Below are positions 46,410-55,654 of a stretch of DNA of 64,000 nucleotides, in pieces. How positions within the stretch are numbered: the stretch's first letter is position 1; each line of letters begins with the position of its first letter. The notes under the pieces are model-generated. The model saw nothing but the letters and a program-made list of their open reading frames with translations, ran no database searches and had not been told where the DNA came from. A program made the position numbers and the translations under genes. Origin of the DNA: Acidobacterium sp. S8 (GTDB lineage: Bacteria; Acidobacteriota; Terriglobia; Terriglobales; Acidobacteriaceae); NCBI RefSeq assembly GCF_009765985.1, contig NZ_LMUM01000033.1:1-64000 (forward strand), given 5' to 3'.

Positions 46410-48068
46410 GTGCAAGATCAAGATCGTCTGCAAGCCGCCAGTCCTGAGCCAACAAACAAGAAGAATAGCCGCTTAAAGCGTATCTTGCTATGGACAGGCT
46501 GCATTTTTTTAGTCCTTGTCATTGCCGGACTCATCGCTGTGGAGATTATGTTGCGCCGTGCAGAACCGATTCTGCGTGCACGAGTCATTGATGCTCTGAG
46601 CCACCGTTTCGATAGCAGGGTCGAGCTTGATCATTTTCATGTTCATTTTCTGGCCGGCTTTCAGGTCTCGGGCTCCGGCCTCAAGTTGTTTCCGAATGAT
46701 CTCGATATGGACAAGCCGCTCTTCGCGGTCGACGAATTTTCCTTCCGCACTACCTGGCAAGGCCTGTTGCGCGCGCCAATGTATGTCGATAGGGTCAATC
46801 TGAAGGGCATGCATATTCAGATGCCGTCGAAAGACCAGCGCCAGAACATTCCTAAGCTGAATGGAAGCGCCGGTGACGGTAAAAACAAGATATTCGTCGG
46901 CCAGATAGAGGTGGATGGGGCATCTCTCGTGCTCGCCACCAATAAGCCGGGCAAAGTGCCGATGAACTTCGAAATCAGCCATATAACGCTACAGTCCGTG
47001 GGCGCGGGGCAACCGATGAAGTTTCACGCCATACTCACCAATCCCAAGCCTATCGGCAATATTGATTCAACCGGCTATTTTGGTCCGTTTGATGCACACC
47101 ATCCTGGCGATTCACCGGTGCGCGGGGATTATCGTTTCAGCCATGCTGATCTCAATACCATCAAAGGCATCGGCGGCATGTTATCTTCTATAGGAAAATA
47201 CGACGGGACTCTCAATCACATTGTGGTCGACGGTGAAACTGACACCCCCAACTTCAGCCTCGACTCCGCGAATCATCCCATGCCGCTGCATACAAAATTT
47301 CATGCCATCGTCGATGGCACAAATGGTGACACCCACCTTCAATCGGTAAACGCCCAGCTCCTACATTCGCACATCATTGCAGTTGGAGATTTTGTGCGCA
47401 TACCCCAGGGTGGCCACAATCTCACCCTCGATGTCACCGTAGGTCCAGCTCGAATCGAAGATATGTTGCGGCTGGCTGTCAAGACCGTTCCGCCCATCAT
47501 GGACGGAGACCTGAAGCTCAAGACGAAATTCTTTCTCCCTCCCGGCAAGATTTCCGTCTCGCAGAAGCTGCACCTCAAAGGGACATTCGAGGTCACTAAC
47601 GCCACTTTCACCAACGACAAAGTGCAGGAAAAGGTGGACGAACTGAGCCTGCGCAGCCAGAACAGAGCAAAGGAAGCAAAGAATATCGACAAGCAGAATC
47701 CCGATGCGATCGCATCTCAGATGCGCGGCGAATTTCAGCTGGCGGATAGCAAGTTGACATTCAATAGCCTTCAGTACAACGTTCCTGGTGCTGATATTGC
47801 TCTCAATGGCGTCTACAGCCTCGATGGAAATCAGTTTGACTTTCACGGCAACGCCAGGCTGAAAGCAAAGGTTTCGCAGCTCATGACGGGATGGAAATCC
47901 GTGTTGTTAAAGCCGGCCGATCCGTTTTTCTCGAAGGACGGCGCCGGCACGGAAGTGCCCATCCAGATCACCGGAACGCGCTCGGCGCCGAAGTTTGGGT
48001 TAGACTTCCACCACAAGGACAAGGATAACCACGGCGGCGATAACTCTTCCGACAAAAACAAGCACTAG
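46410..48068 (+). CDS. AsmA-like membrane-anchored protein
   Basis: This 552-residue protein begins at GTG 46410 with the SD AAAGG. A basic N-terminus and one membrane helix (LLWTGCIFLVLVIAGLIAVEI) are followed by a large beta-rich extracytoplasmic domain: FDSRVELDHFHVHFLAGFQVSG, LRAPMYVDRVNLKGMHIQM, and FQLADSKLTFNSLQYNVPGA. This resembles the AsmA/TamB-like family involved in outer-membrane lipid or protein handling. A His/Asp/Lys-rich tail (HHKDKDNHGGDNSS) ends the protein. Homology is by pattern, not a long motif. Confidence 0.75.
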   Translation: MQDQDRLQAASPEPTNKKNSRLKRILLWTGCIFLVLVIAGLIAVEIMLRRAEPILRARVIDALSHRFDSRVELDHFHVHFLAGFQVSGSGLKLFPNDLDMDKPLFAVDEFSFRTTWQGLLRAPMYVDRVNLKGMHIQMPSKDQRQNIPKLNGSAGDGKNKIFVGQIEVDGASLVLATNKPGKVPMNFEISHITLQSVGAGQPMKFHAILTNPKPIGNIDSTGYFGPFDAHHPGDSPVRGDYRFSHADLNTIKGIGGMLSSIGKYDGTLNHIVVDGETDTPNFSLDSANHPMPLHTKFHAIVDGTNGDTHLQSVNAQLLHSHIIAVGDFVRIPQGGHNLTLDVTVGPARIEDMLRLAVKTVPPIMDGDLKLKTKFFLPPGKISVSQKLHLKGTFEVTNATFTNDKVQEKVDELSLRSQNRAKEAKNIDKQNPDAIASQMRGEFQLADSKLTFNSLQYNVPGADIALNGVYSLDGNQFDFHGNARLKAKVSQLMTGWKSVLLKPADPFFSKDGAGTEVPIQITGTRSAPKFGLDFHHKDKDNHGGDNSSDKNKH

Positions 48069-48175
48069 TCCGTCCTGCAAGCCTGCCGCGGGATGTGTTA
48101 GTTTCTGTGACGTGATCATCAGCATCGCGTCGGAGCCAATAGAATGCGATGCATCGTACTTCCTGGAGGGACACG

Positions 48176-49927
48176 ATGAAACGCGCTTCGATCAAACATC
48201 TCTGCGCAGGCATGGCGCTTGCCATCAGCAGCTGCCTGTGGGCTCAGACAGCTGCAACCCAACCGGCCGCAGCTTCTTCGGCGCAGCCATGGTGGAAAGG
48301 CGCGGTGCTCTATGAGATCTATCCGCGCAGCTTTCAGGATTCAAACGACGACGGCATCGGCGATTTGAATGGCATTACACGGCGTCTCGATTACCTGAAG
48401 ACTCTCGGCGTCGACGCCATCTGGCTCTCTCCGATCTACCCGTCCCCCCAAGTCGACTTCGGCTACGACATCTCGAACTACGAAGCGATCGACCCCCAAT
48501 ACGGTACGCTGAAAGATTTCGATCACCTTGTCGCCGAGGCGAAAAAGCGCAACATTCGTATCATCATGGATCTCGTGCTCAACCACACTTCCGACAAGCA
48601 TCCATGGTTCATTGAATCGCGCAGCTCGAAGACAAATCCAAAGCGCGACTGGTATGTGTGGCGTGACGGCAAAGGCGCGGGCCAGCCTCCAAACGACTGG
48701 CAATCCGACTTCGGCCATTCGGCATGGCAGTTCGACCCGAAAACAAACCAGTATTACTACCACAAGTTCTACATCCAGCAGCCCGACTTGAACTGGAATA
48801 ACCCTGCGGTACGCAAGGCCATGTATGACGTGGAGCGCTTCTGGATTAACCGTGGCGTCGCCGGCTTTCGTCTCGATGCCATCACCACGCTCTTTGAAGA
48901 TCCGCAGTGGCGTGACGACGTTGCCGTAAAAGACGAGAACGGCAAGACCAAAATCAACGAATACGGCGATACGCAACTGGACGACGCCATGACGAACAAC
49001 CTGCCGGAAGTACATGACGTATTACGCCAGCTGCGGCAGGTTGCCGACAGTTACAAAGGTCGCGACGTTGTCCTGATCGGTGAGACGTATCTGAACAGCA
49101 TCAACGATCTGAAGAAAATGTATGGCGCGAACGACGACGAACTGCAGCTTCCCATGGATATGCAGATCGGTTTCATCAACAAGCTCGATGTAAGTCTCTT
49201 CCGCAAGCGCATTGACGAAGTGCAGAACGATGTCAACGGCGATGAGCCGATGATCGTCTTCGACAACCACGACAACCCGCGCTGGGACCGCTATGGCGAC
49301 GGCACGCATAATCAGGATATTGGCCGTGTGATTGCGACGATCCTGTTTGCCACCCGCGGCACCGCGCTCTTCTATTACGGCGATGAGATCGGTATGGTCA
49401 CCACACCTCCTACTCGCAAAGAAGATGTGAAAGATCCTGTTGGCTTAACCGGATGGCCCAAAAACAAGGGCCGCGACGGTGAGCGCACTCCTATGCAATG
49501 GGATGATGGCCCAAACGCCGGGTTCACCGCTGCTAACGTGACGCCGTGGCTGCCAATTCCGCCGAGCTACAAAACGGTGAACGTAAAGAATCAGGTGATG
49601 GATTTCGATTCAATGTTGAACTGGTACAAGCAGCTCATCGAATTCCGCCGCTCCACGCCTGCATTACGAGATGGCAAGAATGTCATGCTGAACACCAGCG
49701 ACAACAATGTGCTCTCATGGCTACGTGTCGCGCCGGGACAACCGGCGGTGGTAATCGCCTGCAACTTTACCGCGCAACCGCAGAAGGTCAGCTTCGATCT
49801 GTCATCGCAGGGCATTACCGGCAAGCAGGCAAAGACATTGATGAAGACTCCGGGATCGAGCGATCCTTCGTCTCTCGACAACGTTCAACTGCCGCCCTTC
49901 GGTGTCTACATGGGACAAGTGCAGTAA
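48176..49927 (+). CDS. Secreted GH13 alpha-glucosidase/oligo-1,6-glucosidase-like
   Basis: A GH13 enzyme of 583 residues with a signal peptide (ending CLWAQ). The start ATG 48176 has the SD GGAGGG. GH13 regions are clear: VLYEIYPRSFQDSN, DLVLNHTSDKHPWF (region I), GFRLDAIT (nucleophile Asp), VLIGETYL (acid/base Glu) and FDNHDNPR (stabilising Asp). The overall wording fits oligo-1,6-glucosidases, alpha-glucosidases and trehalose synthases; being secreted favours hydrolysis. Together with the trehalase and sugar kinase nearby it points to disaccharide and glucan use. Confidence 0.92.
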   Translation: MKRASIKHLCAGMALAISSCLWAQTAATQPAAASSAQPWWKGAVLYEIYPRSFQDSNDDGIGDLNGITRRLDYLKTLGVDAIWLSPIYPSPQVDFGYDISNYEAIDPQYGTLKDFDHLVAEAKKRNIRIIMDLVLNHTSDKHPWFIESRSSKTNPKRDWYVWRDGKGAGQPPNDWQSDFGHSAWQFDPKTNQYYYHKFYIQQPDLNWNNPAVRKAMYDVERFWINRGVAGFRLDAITTLFEDPQWRDDVAVKDENGKTKINEYGDTQLDDAMTNNLPEVHDVLRQLRQVADSYKGRDVVLIGETYLNSINDLKKMYGANDDELQLPMDMQIGFINKLDVSLFRKRIDEVQNDVNGDEPMIVFDNHDNPRWDRYGDGTHNQDIGRVIATILFATRGTALFYYGDEIGMVTTPPTRKEDVKDPVGLTGWPKNKGRDGERTPMQWDDGPNAGFTAANVTPWLPIPPSYKTVNVKNQVMDFDSMLNWYKQLIEFRRSTPALRDGKNVMLNTSDNNVLSWLRVAPGQPAVVIACNFTAQPQKVSFDLSSQGITGKQAKTLMKTPGSSDPSSLDNVQLPPFGVYMGQVQ

Positions 49928-49938
49928 AACTTGAATCA

Positions 49939-50553
49939 TCATAAAAGCCTGCGTTTCCGCGCAGGCTTTTCTTTCACCTCATATGCAGCCAGGAAGGCAT
50001 CTGCCACGTACGGAGCCAGGTCAGCAGGTAGTTTCCCCCCAAACCGGCTTATGAACACATGCCGATAAAGCATCGGACCGATCAGCAGTGCAATACCGAC
50101 CTCAGGATCGAGGGACTCGGCCAGCCTTCCCTGAGCGATGCCGCGTTTCATCATCTCGCGCAGCTGCGCCCGAGGCCGCTCTAACACGCGTGATCGCCAC
50201 TGCTCTCCAAACGCACGATTGCGCGCGGAATAAGCGATCATGTGCGGCATGATCCGCTCTTTCATTTCTTTGCGATGGGCGGCAGGCTGGTAGTTGAGTT
50301 GCGCAATCAGGTCTGCGCGCAGGTCGCCTGAATCAAAGACCGGAGGCTCTTCATCGACTCCGTGCAAGTAACCAAGTACTTCAAGACAGAGCTTATCTTT
50401 GTCGCGCCAGTGGTTGTAGATGGTCGCCTTGCTGACACCCGCCGCTTCGGCGATGGCGTCCATGCTTGTCGCTTCAATGCCGCGCTCGGCAAAGAGATGG
50501 AGCGCGGCCTCGAGTATGTTTCGGTGTACGGTAGCGCTTCTCGTTCGTGCCAT
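49939..50553 (-). CDS. TetR/AcrR family transcriptional regulator
   Basis: The 204-residue repressor-type protein has an N-terminal helix-turn-helix (about 10-55): ILEAALHLFAERGIEATSMD followed by AIAEAAGVSKATIYNHWRDK. The C-terminal ligand domain includes a TetR_C-like part (VGIALLIGPMLYRHVF). It is the third gene of the operon with the ABC-2 exporter, three bases after the permease stop, so it is likely to repress its own operon from the palindrome at 52120-52134. Confidence 0.93.
   Translation of the reverse strand: MARTRSATVHRNILEAALHLFAERGIEATSMDAIAEAAGVSKATIYNHWRDKDKLCLEVLGYLHGVDEEPPVFDSGDLRADLIAQLNYQPAAHRKEMKERIMPHMIAYSARNRAFGEQWRSRVLERPRAQLREMMKRGIAQGRLAESLDPEVGIALLIGPMLYRHVFISRFGGKLPADLAPYVADAFLAAYEVKEKPARKRRLL
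49943..49970. terminator. Bidirectional terminator between GH13 and TetR genes
   Basis: AAAAGCCTGC (49943-49952) and GCAGGCTTTT (49961-49970) are perfect complements around an eight-base loop, with A and T runs at the two ends. It lies after the GH13 stop and covers the last bases of the convergent TetR gene, so it can serve both. Confidence 0.85.
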
Positions 50554-50556
50554 TGC

Positions 50557-51306
50557 TCAGATTTGAATCTTCGAAAAGAAGTATGCGCCGAGACTCAGAA
50601 ATGCGGCCGCGATGAATGCCATTACAGCAACGTCCAAAGCGAAGTTAAAGTGCCACACCCCAGTCAAGGATCCGCGCAGCCCGTCGATTCCATAGGTCAA
50701 TGGATCGAGGCGTGTAATCACTGTCAGCACTGATGGCAGATGCGAGAGTGGATACAGCGCACCCGACAAAAAGAACATCGGCATCACCATAAAGTTCATT
50801 ACGATGGGGAAGCCCTGCATGTCTTTAATGACCGATCCGAACGCGGTTCCAAGCGCGGCAAAGGTAATGGCCACCATCGCCATGAATACGAATGCCTGCG
50901 GCAACGCTGTGGCCCAGTTATGCGGACGCAGCCCGGCAATCAGGCAGATGATGAAGACCAGTACGCCCTGAAATGTAGCGACCGTCGCCGACCCCAGCGT
51001 GCGCCCCAGCATGATCTGCATGCGGGACACAGGAGCTACCAGCGTTTCCTTGAGAAACCCGAACTGCCTGTCCCAAAGGATGGAAATGCCGGAAAAAATG
51101 CACATGAAAAGAATTGACATGCCCACAACGCCGGGCGCAATGAACTGTACATAGCTGCCGTTGCCTGCGCGTTCGAAAACCGGTCCAAGTCCGAAGCCCA
51201 GCGCCAGCAGATAGAGCAGCGGCTGACCCAGCGAAGCGATGATCTGCACACGAGAGCGCGTATAACGCTTCAGCTCGCGCAGCCAGAGAATATAAATCGC
51301 GCTCAT
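50557..51306 (-). CDS. ABC-2 type transporter permease (DrrB-like)
   Basis: This 249-residue inner-membrane protein has about six hydrophobic segments. Motifs include YILWLRELKRYTRSR at the N-terminus, QFIAPGVVGMSILFMCIFSG, LVAPVSRMQIMLGRTLGSA and MPMFFLSGALYPLSHLP, all typical of ABC-2 permeases for drug or polysaccharide export. It is preceded by its ATPase with three bases between, and followed by the TetR gene. Confidence 0.93.
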   Translation of the reverse strand: MSAIYILWLRELKRYTRSRVQIIASLGQPLLYLLALGFGLGPVFERAGNGSYVQFIAPGVVGMSILFMCIFSGISILWDRQFGFLKETLVAPVSRMQIMLGRTLGSATVATFQGVLVFIICLIAGLRPHNWATALPQAFVFMAMVAITFAALGTAFGSVIKDMQGFPIVMNFMVMPMFFLSGALYPLSHLPSVLTVITRLDPLTYGIDGLRGSLTGVWHFNFALDVAVMAFIAAAFLSLGAYFFSKIQI

Positions 51307-51309
51307 CCT

Positions 51310-52095
51310 CTACCTCCTCCACATCCGCGCCATCTGGCGCATGCCTTCCGCGGTGCTCGCGCTCTCATCGCGCAGAGACTCGCCAGTAAGCGCTAGAAAC
51401 GCCTCTTCGAGCGACTCCGTGTTGGTGCTCGCCTTCAGCTCGGCCGAGGTTCCCTGCGCAATCAGTTGCCCGTGATCGACGATGGCGATGCGATGCGCCA
51501 CGCGATCGGCTTCATCCATGTAGTGCGTCGTCAAAAAGACCGTCGTCTTCTCCGTCTCGTTAAGCCGCTTCACGTGCGACCACAGCTGATTGCGGCTCTG
51601 CGGATCGAGCCCCAGCGTTGGCTCGTCAAGAAACAGAATCTTAGGCGTATGCAGAAAGCCGCGCGCAATCTCCAGTCGGCGCTTCATGCCGCCGGAAAAC
51701 TCTTTCACATAGCTGTCTCTGCGATCCCAAAGCTCGAAAAGTTTAAGCAATGACTCGATGCGCTCGGTGCGCACCTTGCGCGGCACATGATACAGAACGC
51801 CGTGCAGCTCCATGTTTTCGTAAGCGGTTTGCTCGCCATCGAGGCTCGGGTCCTGAAAGACGATCCCGAAGCGCTGCCGTGCTTCTTTCTGCTGGAGCAT
51901 GGGATTCAGCCCGTCCAGTTCAACCGTTCCGCTGGTCGGCTTCAGCAGGGTGGTCAGCATTTTGATGGTCGTGGTCTTACCCGCCCCATTCGGCCCAAGA
52001 AAAGCGAATATCTCCCCCTGCTTTACATCAAACGAAATACCCTTCACGGCGGTGAAGTCGCCAAACGTCTTAACCAGGTTGTCGACACGGATCAT
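51310..52095 (-). CDS. ABC transporter ATP-binding protein (DrrA-like)
   Basis: The 261-residue ATPase has Walker A GPNGAGKTTTIKML, Q-loop FGIVFQDPSLDG, signature FSGGMKRRLEIARG, Walker B ILFLDEPTLGLD and the H-loop TTHYMDEADR. This is the DrrA/CcmA drug- or antibiotic-export type and forms the exporter with the downstream permease. A GGAAGGA SD lies six bases before the ATG. First gene of the ATPase-permease-TetR operon. Confidence 0.95.
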   Translation of the reverse strand: MIRVDNLVKTFGDFTAVKGISFDVKQGEIFAFLGPNGAGKTTTIKMLTTLLKPTSGTVELDGLNPMLQQKEARQRFGIVFQDPSLDGEQTAYENMELHGVLYHVPRKVRTERIESLLKLFELWDRRDSYVKEFSGGMKRRLEIARGFLHTPKILFLDEPTLGLDPQSRNQLWSHVKRLNETEKTTVFLTTHYMDEADRVAHRIAIVDHGQLIAQGTSAELKASTNTESLEEAFLALTGESLRDESASTAEGMRQMARMWRR

Positions 52096-52119
52096 AGAAG
52101 TCCTTCCTGCATATCCAAT

Positions 52120-52147
52120 ACTGTACGGTACAGTTTAGTATTGTCAA
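52120..52147 (-). promoter_or_regulatory. Promoter with overlapping TetR-type operator
   Basis: On the minus strand TTGACA (52147-52142) is followed after sixteen bases by TACAGT (52125-52120). The perfect palindrome ACTGTAC-G-GTACAGT (plus 52120-52134) covers the -10 and part of the spacer. A dimer bound there would block RNA polymerase, and the operon's own TetR protein is the natural candidate. Confidence 0.75.
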
Positions 52148-52240
52148 GAAGGACTTCGTGATATCGACGCCAATTTGACGGAAATTCAACGCGCGAAGGC
52201 GTATTCTGAGCGCAGAAACGCTATTACTGAGGCATGAACA

Positions 52241-53410
52241 ATGGCAGCGACTACGACAGCCGAATCAACCTTCCACGCAGCCGGAAGCTCCAGCCGTATT
52301 CCGTGGTATCTCTGGTGCGCTGCCCTCTCTGTCACTTCGGTCACCATCGGCGCCCACTGGGATGTCTCATGGCACCGCTCGATCGGCCGCGACACTTTCT
52401 GGACGCCCGCGCACCTGGCCATCTATGCCTGCGGTGTTCTCGCCGGAATCTGTTGCGGCTACCTGATCCTGAATACCACCTTCCGTCGCGTGCCGGAACT
52501 TCTCGCTTCATCGGTGAGCGTCTTCGGCTTCCGCGCACCCTTAGGTGCGTTTCTTGCGGCATGGGGCGGAATCGCAATGCTCACCTCCGCGCCTTTCGAC
52601 AACTGGTGGCATAGCGCCTACGGTCTCGACGTAAAGATCGTGAGTCCGCCGCACACGTTGCTGATGCTCGGCATCTTTGCCGTCGAAGTCGGCTCATTCT
52701 TCCTGATCGCCGCAGCCATGAACCGCGCCGACAGCGCGCTCTTCAAGAAGCTCCAGTGGCTTCTTGTCTACCTCGGCGGATTGATGCTCGTGCTCACCAT
52801 GTTCTTCCGCATGCAATACACGTGGGACATCAGGCTGCACTCTTCGGCCGCCTACATCGTCGTTGCGCTCGGCGTGCCAACTTACTTTGCCATGTTGTGG
52901 GAGTGCTCCCGCCATCGCTGGGCCGCGACATTGTCAGCGGCCTTCTACAGTCTTTTTATCATTGGACTGATACTCATCCTGCCGCTCTTTCCCGCTGAGC
53001 CCAAGCTGGGGCCAGTCTATGAGCCGGTCCATCAATTCATTCCTCCGCTCTTCCCGCTGCTGCTTATCGTTCCGGCGTTCTTCATGGACCTGTTGCTCGA
53101 TAAAACCCAGACATGGAAGTCTTGGATGGTTTCGCTTATCGCAGGACCGGTCTTCGTGCTCTCGTTCGTAGCCGCAGAGTGGCCTTTTGCCAGCTTCCTG
53201 ATGACTGCAGCGGCAAAAAACCGCTTCTTCGGCACAGGCTATCTCGACTACGGCACGCCATCCTGGTCACATGTGGCCCTTCGGCAGTTCGTCGATGTCG
53301 ATCACGGCTTCGCCCTGTGGAAAGGTCTTCTCCTCGCGATGGTGTACGCCGCACTCAGCACGTGGCTCGGACTCGCGCTCGGCAAATGGATGCGAAAGGT
53401 ACAACGTTGA
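52241..53410 (+). CDS. Multi-pass membrane protein, unknown, paired with the His/Met-rich gene
   Basis: The 389-residue protein has about nine or ten hydrophobic segments. Conserved-looking His/Trp residues lie near membrane edges: GAHWDVSWHRSIGRDTFW, PAHLAIYACG, DNWWHSAYGLDVKIVSPPH, HQFIPPLFP and VDVDHGFALWKG. These could hold metal or heme; that is inference. The SD GAGG precedes the ATG. Its stop overlaps the start of the next gene by one base (TGATG), so the two products are made together. Confidence 0.68.
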   Translation: MAATTTAESTFHAAGSSSRIPWYLWCAALSVTSVTIGAHWDVSWHRSIGRDTFWTPAHLAIYACGVLAGICCGYLILNTTFRRVPELLASSVSVFGFRAPLGAFLAAWGGIAMLTSAPFDNWWHSAYGLDVKIVSPPHTLLMLGIFAVEVGSFFLIAAAMNRADSALFKKLQWLLVYLGGLMLVLTMFFRMQYTWDIRLHSSAAYIVVALGVPTYFAMLWECSRHRWAATLSAAFYSLFIIGLILILPLFPAEPKLGPVYEPVHQFIPPLFPLLLIVPAFFMDLLLDKTQTWKSWMVSLIAGPVFVLSFVAAEWPFASFLMTAAAKNRFFGTGYLDYGTPSWSHVALRQFVDVDHGFALWKGLLLAMVYAALSTWLGLALGKWMRKVQR

Positions 53411-54909
53411 TGCAGCGTTTCAAATCGCCATACTTGTTCGGAATTTTTCTTGCCTTGTTTTGTACTTTGCCCGTGAGCGCGCATGTCGGCAGCCCCGACG
53501 TATATGCCCAGGGCGATGCCGGCCCCTACAAACTCTTTGTCGTTATACGTCCGCCGCTCGTCATTCCCGGTGTTGCTGAAATCGAGGTGCGGTCCAGCAC
53601 ACCTGGCGTCGATAAAATCACAATCACACCCATGCTGCTGACGGGCGAGGCCTCGAAGCATCCGCCCGTTCCCGATACGATGACCCGACCCTCGGGCGAT
53701 GCCCAGTTCTTCACCGGTCATCTCTGGATCATGGCAACCGGCTCCTGGCAGGTACGCTTTTCAGCTGATGGCAGCCAGGGTCCGGGTGTGCTGTCCATTC
53801 CGGTCCCGGCTACCTCGATTGCCACCCGCAAGATGAAGCATGGCATGGGCCTCATGCTGGCCGCACTCGGCGTCATTCTTGTTCTTGGCATGGTAGGCAT
53901 TGTCGGCGCAGCAGCGCGCGATGCCCAGCTCAAACCGGGCGAAAAAGCGCCGCCTCAAAACCGCCGCCGCGCTTATGTAGCGATGACAGTTACACTAGCG
54001 ATTCTCGTGCTTGGCGTGATTCTCGGCGGTAAGTGGTGGAATGCTGAAGCAGCAGATTACGCCTCGAACATCTACAAGCCGCTGCAGATGACGGCAACCC
54101 TGCAACCGAATGATGTTCTCGATCTAAAAATGACCGATCCCGGTTGGCTCAGCGCTCGTAAGCTCGATGACTTCGTTCCCGACCACAACCACTTGATGCA
54201 CCTTTACGCCATACGCTGGCCAGCCATGGACGTGGTGTATCATCTGCATCCCGATCAGGCAGAAACAGGTGACTTTCGGCTAACGCTCCCATCCATGCCG
54301 GCAGGCGATTACCACCTCTACGCTGATGTTGTCCATGCCAACGGCTTTCCCGAGACCCTCGTCACCTCGATCAAAGTGCCGTTCATCCAGGGGCGCGCTC
54401 TCGCCGGAGACGACGCCGAAGGAACCGCCACTTCGCTCAAATGGAATGGCAGCGGAACGGAACTCAGCCCAAGCTATAAGCTGCCCGACGGCTACACCAT
54501 GACATGGAAGCGTCCTGTAACCTTCACCGCGAAGGCACCAGAGGACTTTACCTTTACCCTGCTCGATGCGCAGAACCAACCCCCTAAAGACATGCAGCTT
54601 TACATGGGAATGGTAGGCCACGCCGCGTTTGTAAAGACTGATGGCACCGTCTTCGCCCATATTCATCCGTCAGGATCGGTTTCAATGGCGGCGCTTATGA
54701 TGGCGCAGTCGCAGAACGGAAGTTCCGCAAACAATTCGGGAGACATGAAAGACATGCCAGGAATGGACATGAGCGGGAGCTCGGAATCCATCCCCAACAC
54801 GGTGAGCTTTCCCTATGGATTTCCCACACCCGGCAACTACCGTATCTTCGTCCAGATGAAGCACGGCAGCACAGTCGAAACCGCAACCTTTGATGCCCAG
54901 GTGCAGTAA
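53410..54909 (+). CDS. Membrane-anchored His/Met-rich extracytoplasmic protein, probable metal binding
   Basis: I start this at ATG 53410, within the stop of the preceding gene; an upstream open stretch from 53113 is antisense-like shadow. The 499-residue protein has a signal peptide (ending PVSAH), a beta-rich first domain (VVIRPPLVIPGVAEIEVRS) resembling FixH/CopC-type folds, two membrane segments (GLMLAALGVILVLGMVGIVG and MTVTLAILVLGVILGG) and a C-terminal domain with clustered His and Met: DHNHLMHLYAI, VVYHLHPDQ, VFAHIHPSGS and MPGMDMSG. Copper or a similar soft metal is the likely ligand. Confidence 0.7.
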   Translation: MQRFKSPYLFGIFLALFCTLPVSAHVGSPDVYAQGDAGPYKLFVVIRPPLVIPGVAEIEVRSSTPGVDKITITPMLLTGEASKHPPVPDTMTRPSGDAQFFTGHLWIMATGSWQVRFSADGSQGPGVLSIPVPATSIATRKMKHGMGLMLAALGVILVLGMVGIVGAAARDAQLKPGEKAPPQNRRRAYVAMTVTLAILVLGVILGGKWWNAEAADYASNIYKPLQMTATLQPNDVLDLKMTDPGWLSARKLDDFVPDHNHLMHLYAIRWPAMDVVYHLHPDQAETGDFRLTLPSMPAGDYHLYADVVHANGFPETLVTSIKVPFIQGRALAGDDAEGTATSLKWNGSGTELSPSYKLPDGYTMTWKRPVTFTAKAPEDFTFTLLDAQNQPPKDMQLYMGMVGHAAFVKTDGTVFAHIHPSGSVSMAALMMAQSQNGSSANNSGDMKDMPGMDMSGSSESIPNTVSFPYGFPTPGNYRIFVQMKHGSTVETATFDAQVQ

Positions 54910-54915
54910 GCCTGA

Positions 54916-55530
54916 TTACAGAGCAGGCTTATCCCAGTCTGCGAGCACAATCTCTGCCAGCGCCTTGCGCTGCCGCGGAGCTTCCTCATTGGTGCGCATC
55001 TGGTCGTGCAGCGTCGCCGGATCGCCGAAGTAACCGAGCGCCGTCACGGCTCCCACCTCGTAATCCGCGGGAACATTGAATGCCTTGCGTGCCTTGCCGT
55101 GATCGAAGCCGGCCATGGAATGCGCATGCAGCCCTAATGCTGTGGCCTCAAGCGCGAGAGAGATCGTCGCAGCGCCGGTATCGTGCAGCGCATGGTAATT
55201 CGGGTTTCCGTTCTGCAGGAACTTGTTGCTCGCCACAGTCAGGATCAGTACCGGCGCGCTCTTCGCCCAACCCTGGTTGAACTCAACCAGCGAGTCAAAG
55301 ATCTTCTGGTAAGTTGCATCGCCACGCAGTCCGACGAAAAACCGCCACGGCTGCTCGTTGTAAGAGGACGGTGCCCAGCGCGCGGCTTCAAAGACCTTCT
55401 TCAGATCATCGGTGGAAACGTCTTTATCAGCAAAGGCGCGAGGACTCCAGCGGCGCAGGAAAACATCTTCCACTCCGGGTACTGCAGGTGCGTGTTTCAG
55501 TTTTTCGACTTCTTCGGGTGTATGCGGCAC
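54916..55530 (-). CDS. Nitroreductase family protein
   Basis: GTG start at 55530 with SD AAGGAG; an upstream extension in frame is shadow. The 204-residue FMN enzyme has RRWSPRAFADKDVS (FMN phosphate Arg), EAARWAPSSYNEQPWRFFV, and GAATISLALEATALGLHAHSM, the typical nitroreductase core. It reduces nitro or quinone compounds with NAD(P)H; true substrate unknown. It is convergent with the His/Met-rich gene, seven bases away, and divergent from the creatininase-like gene. Confidence 0.92.
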   Translation of the reverse strand: MPHTPEEVEKLKHAPAVPGVEDVFLRRWSPRAFADKDVSTDDLKKVFEAARWAPSSYNEQPWRFFVGLRGDATYQKIFDSLVEFNQGWAKSAPVLILTVASNKFLQNGNPNYHALHDTGAATISLALEATALGLHAHSMAGFDHGKARKAFNVPADYEVGAVTALGYFGDPATLHDQMRTNEEAPRQRKALAEIVLADWDKPAL

Positions 55531-55654
55531 GGTAAAACTCCTTCCAAGGAATATTCTCCTCCTTTTAGATTCCGCATGGCTCGCGAAGGCTTCCATGCAT
55601 CGTGAAAATCCGATTTCTTTCGCTGTATCATGGGCTTTCTCAGGAGATTCTGCC

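Noticed and set aside
53113..53409. N-terminal extension of the His/Met-rich protein frame
   Set aside because: It overlaps the preceding membrane protein in another phase and has shadow composition; the signal peptide begins at 53410.
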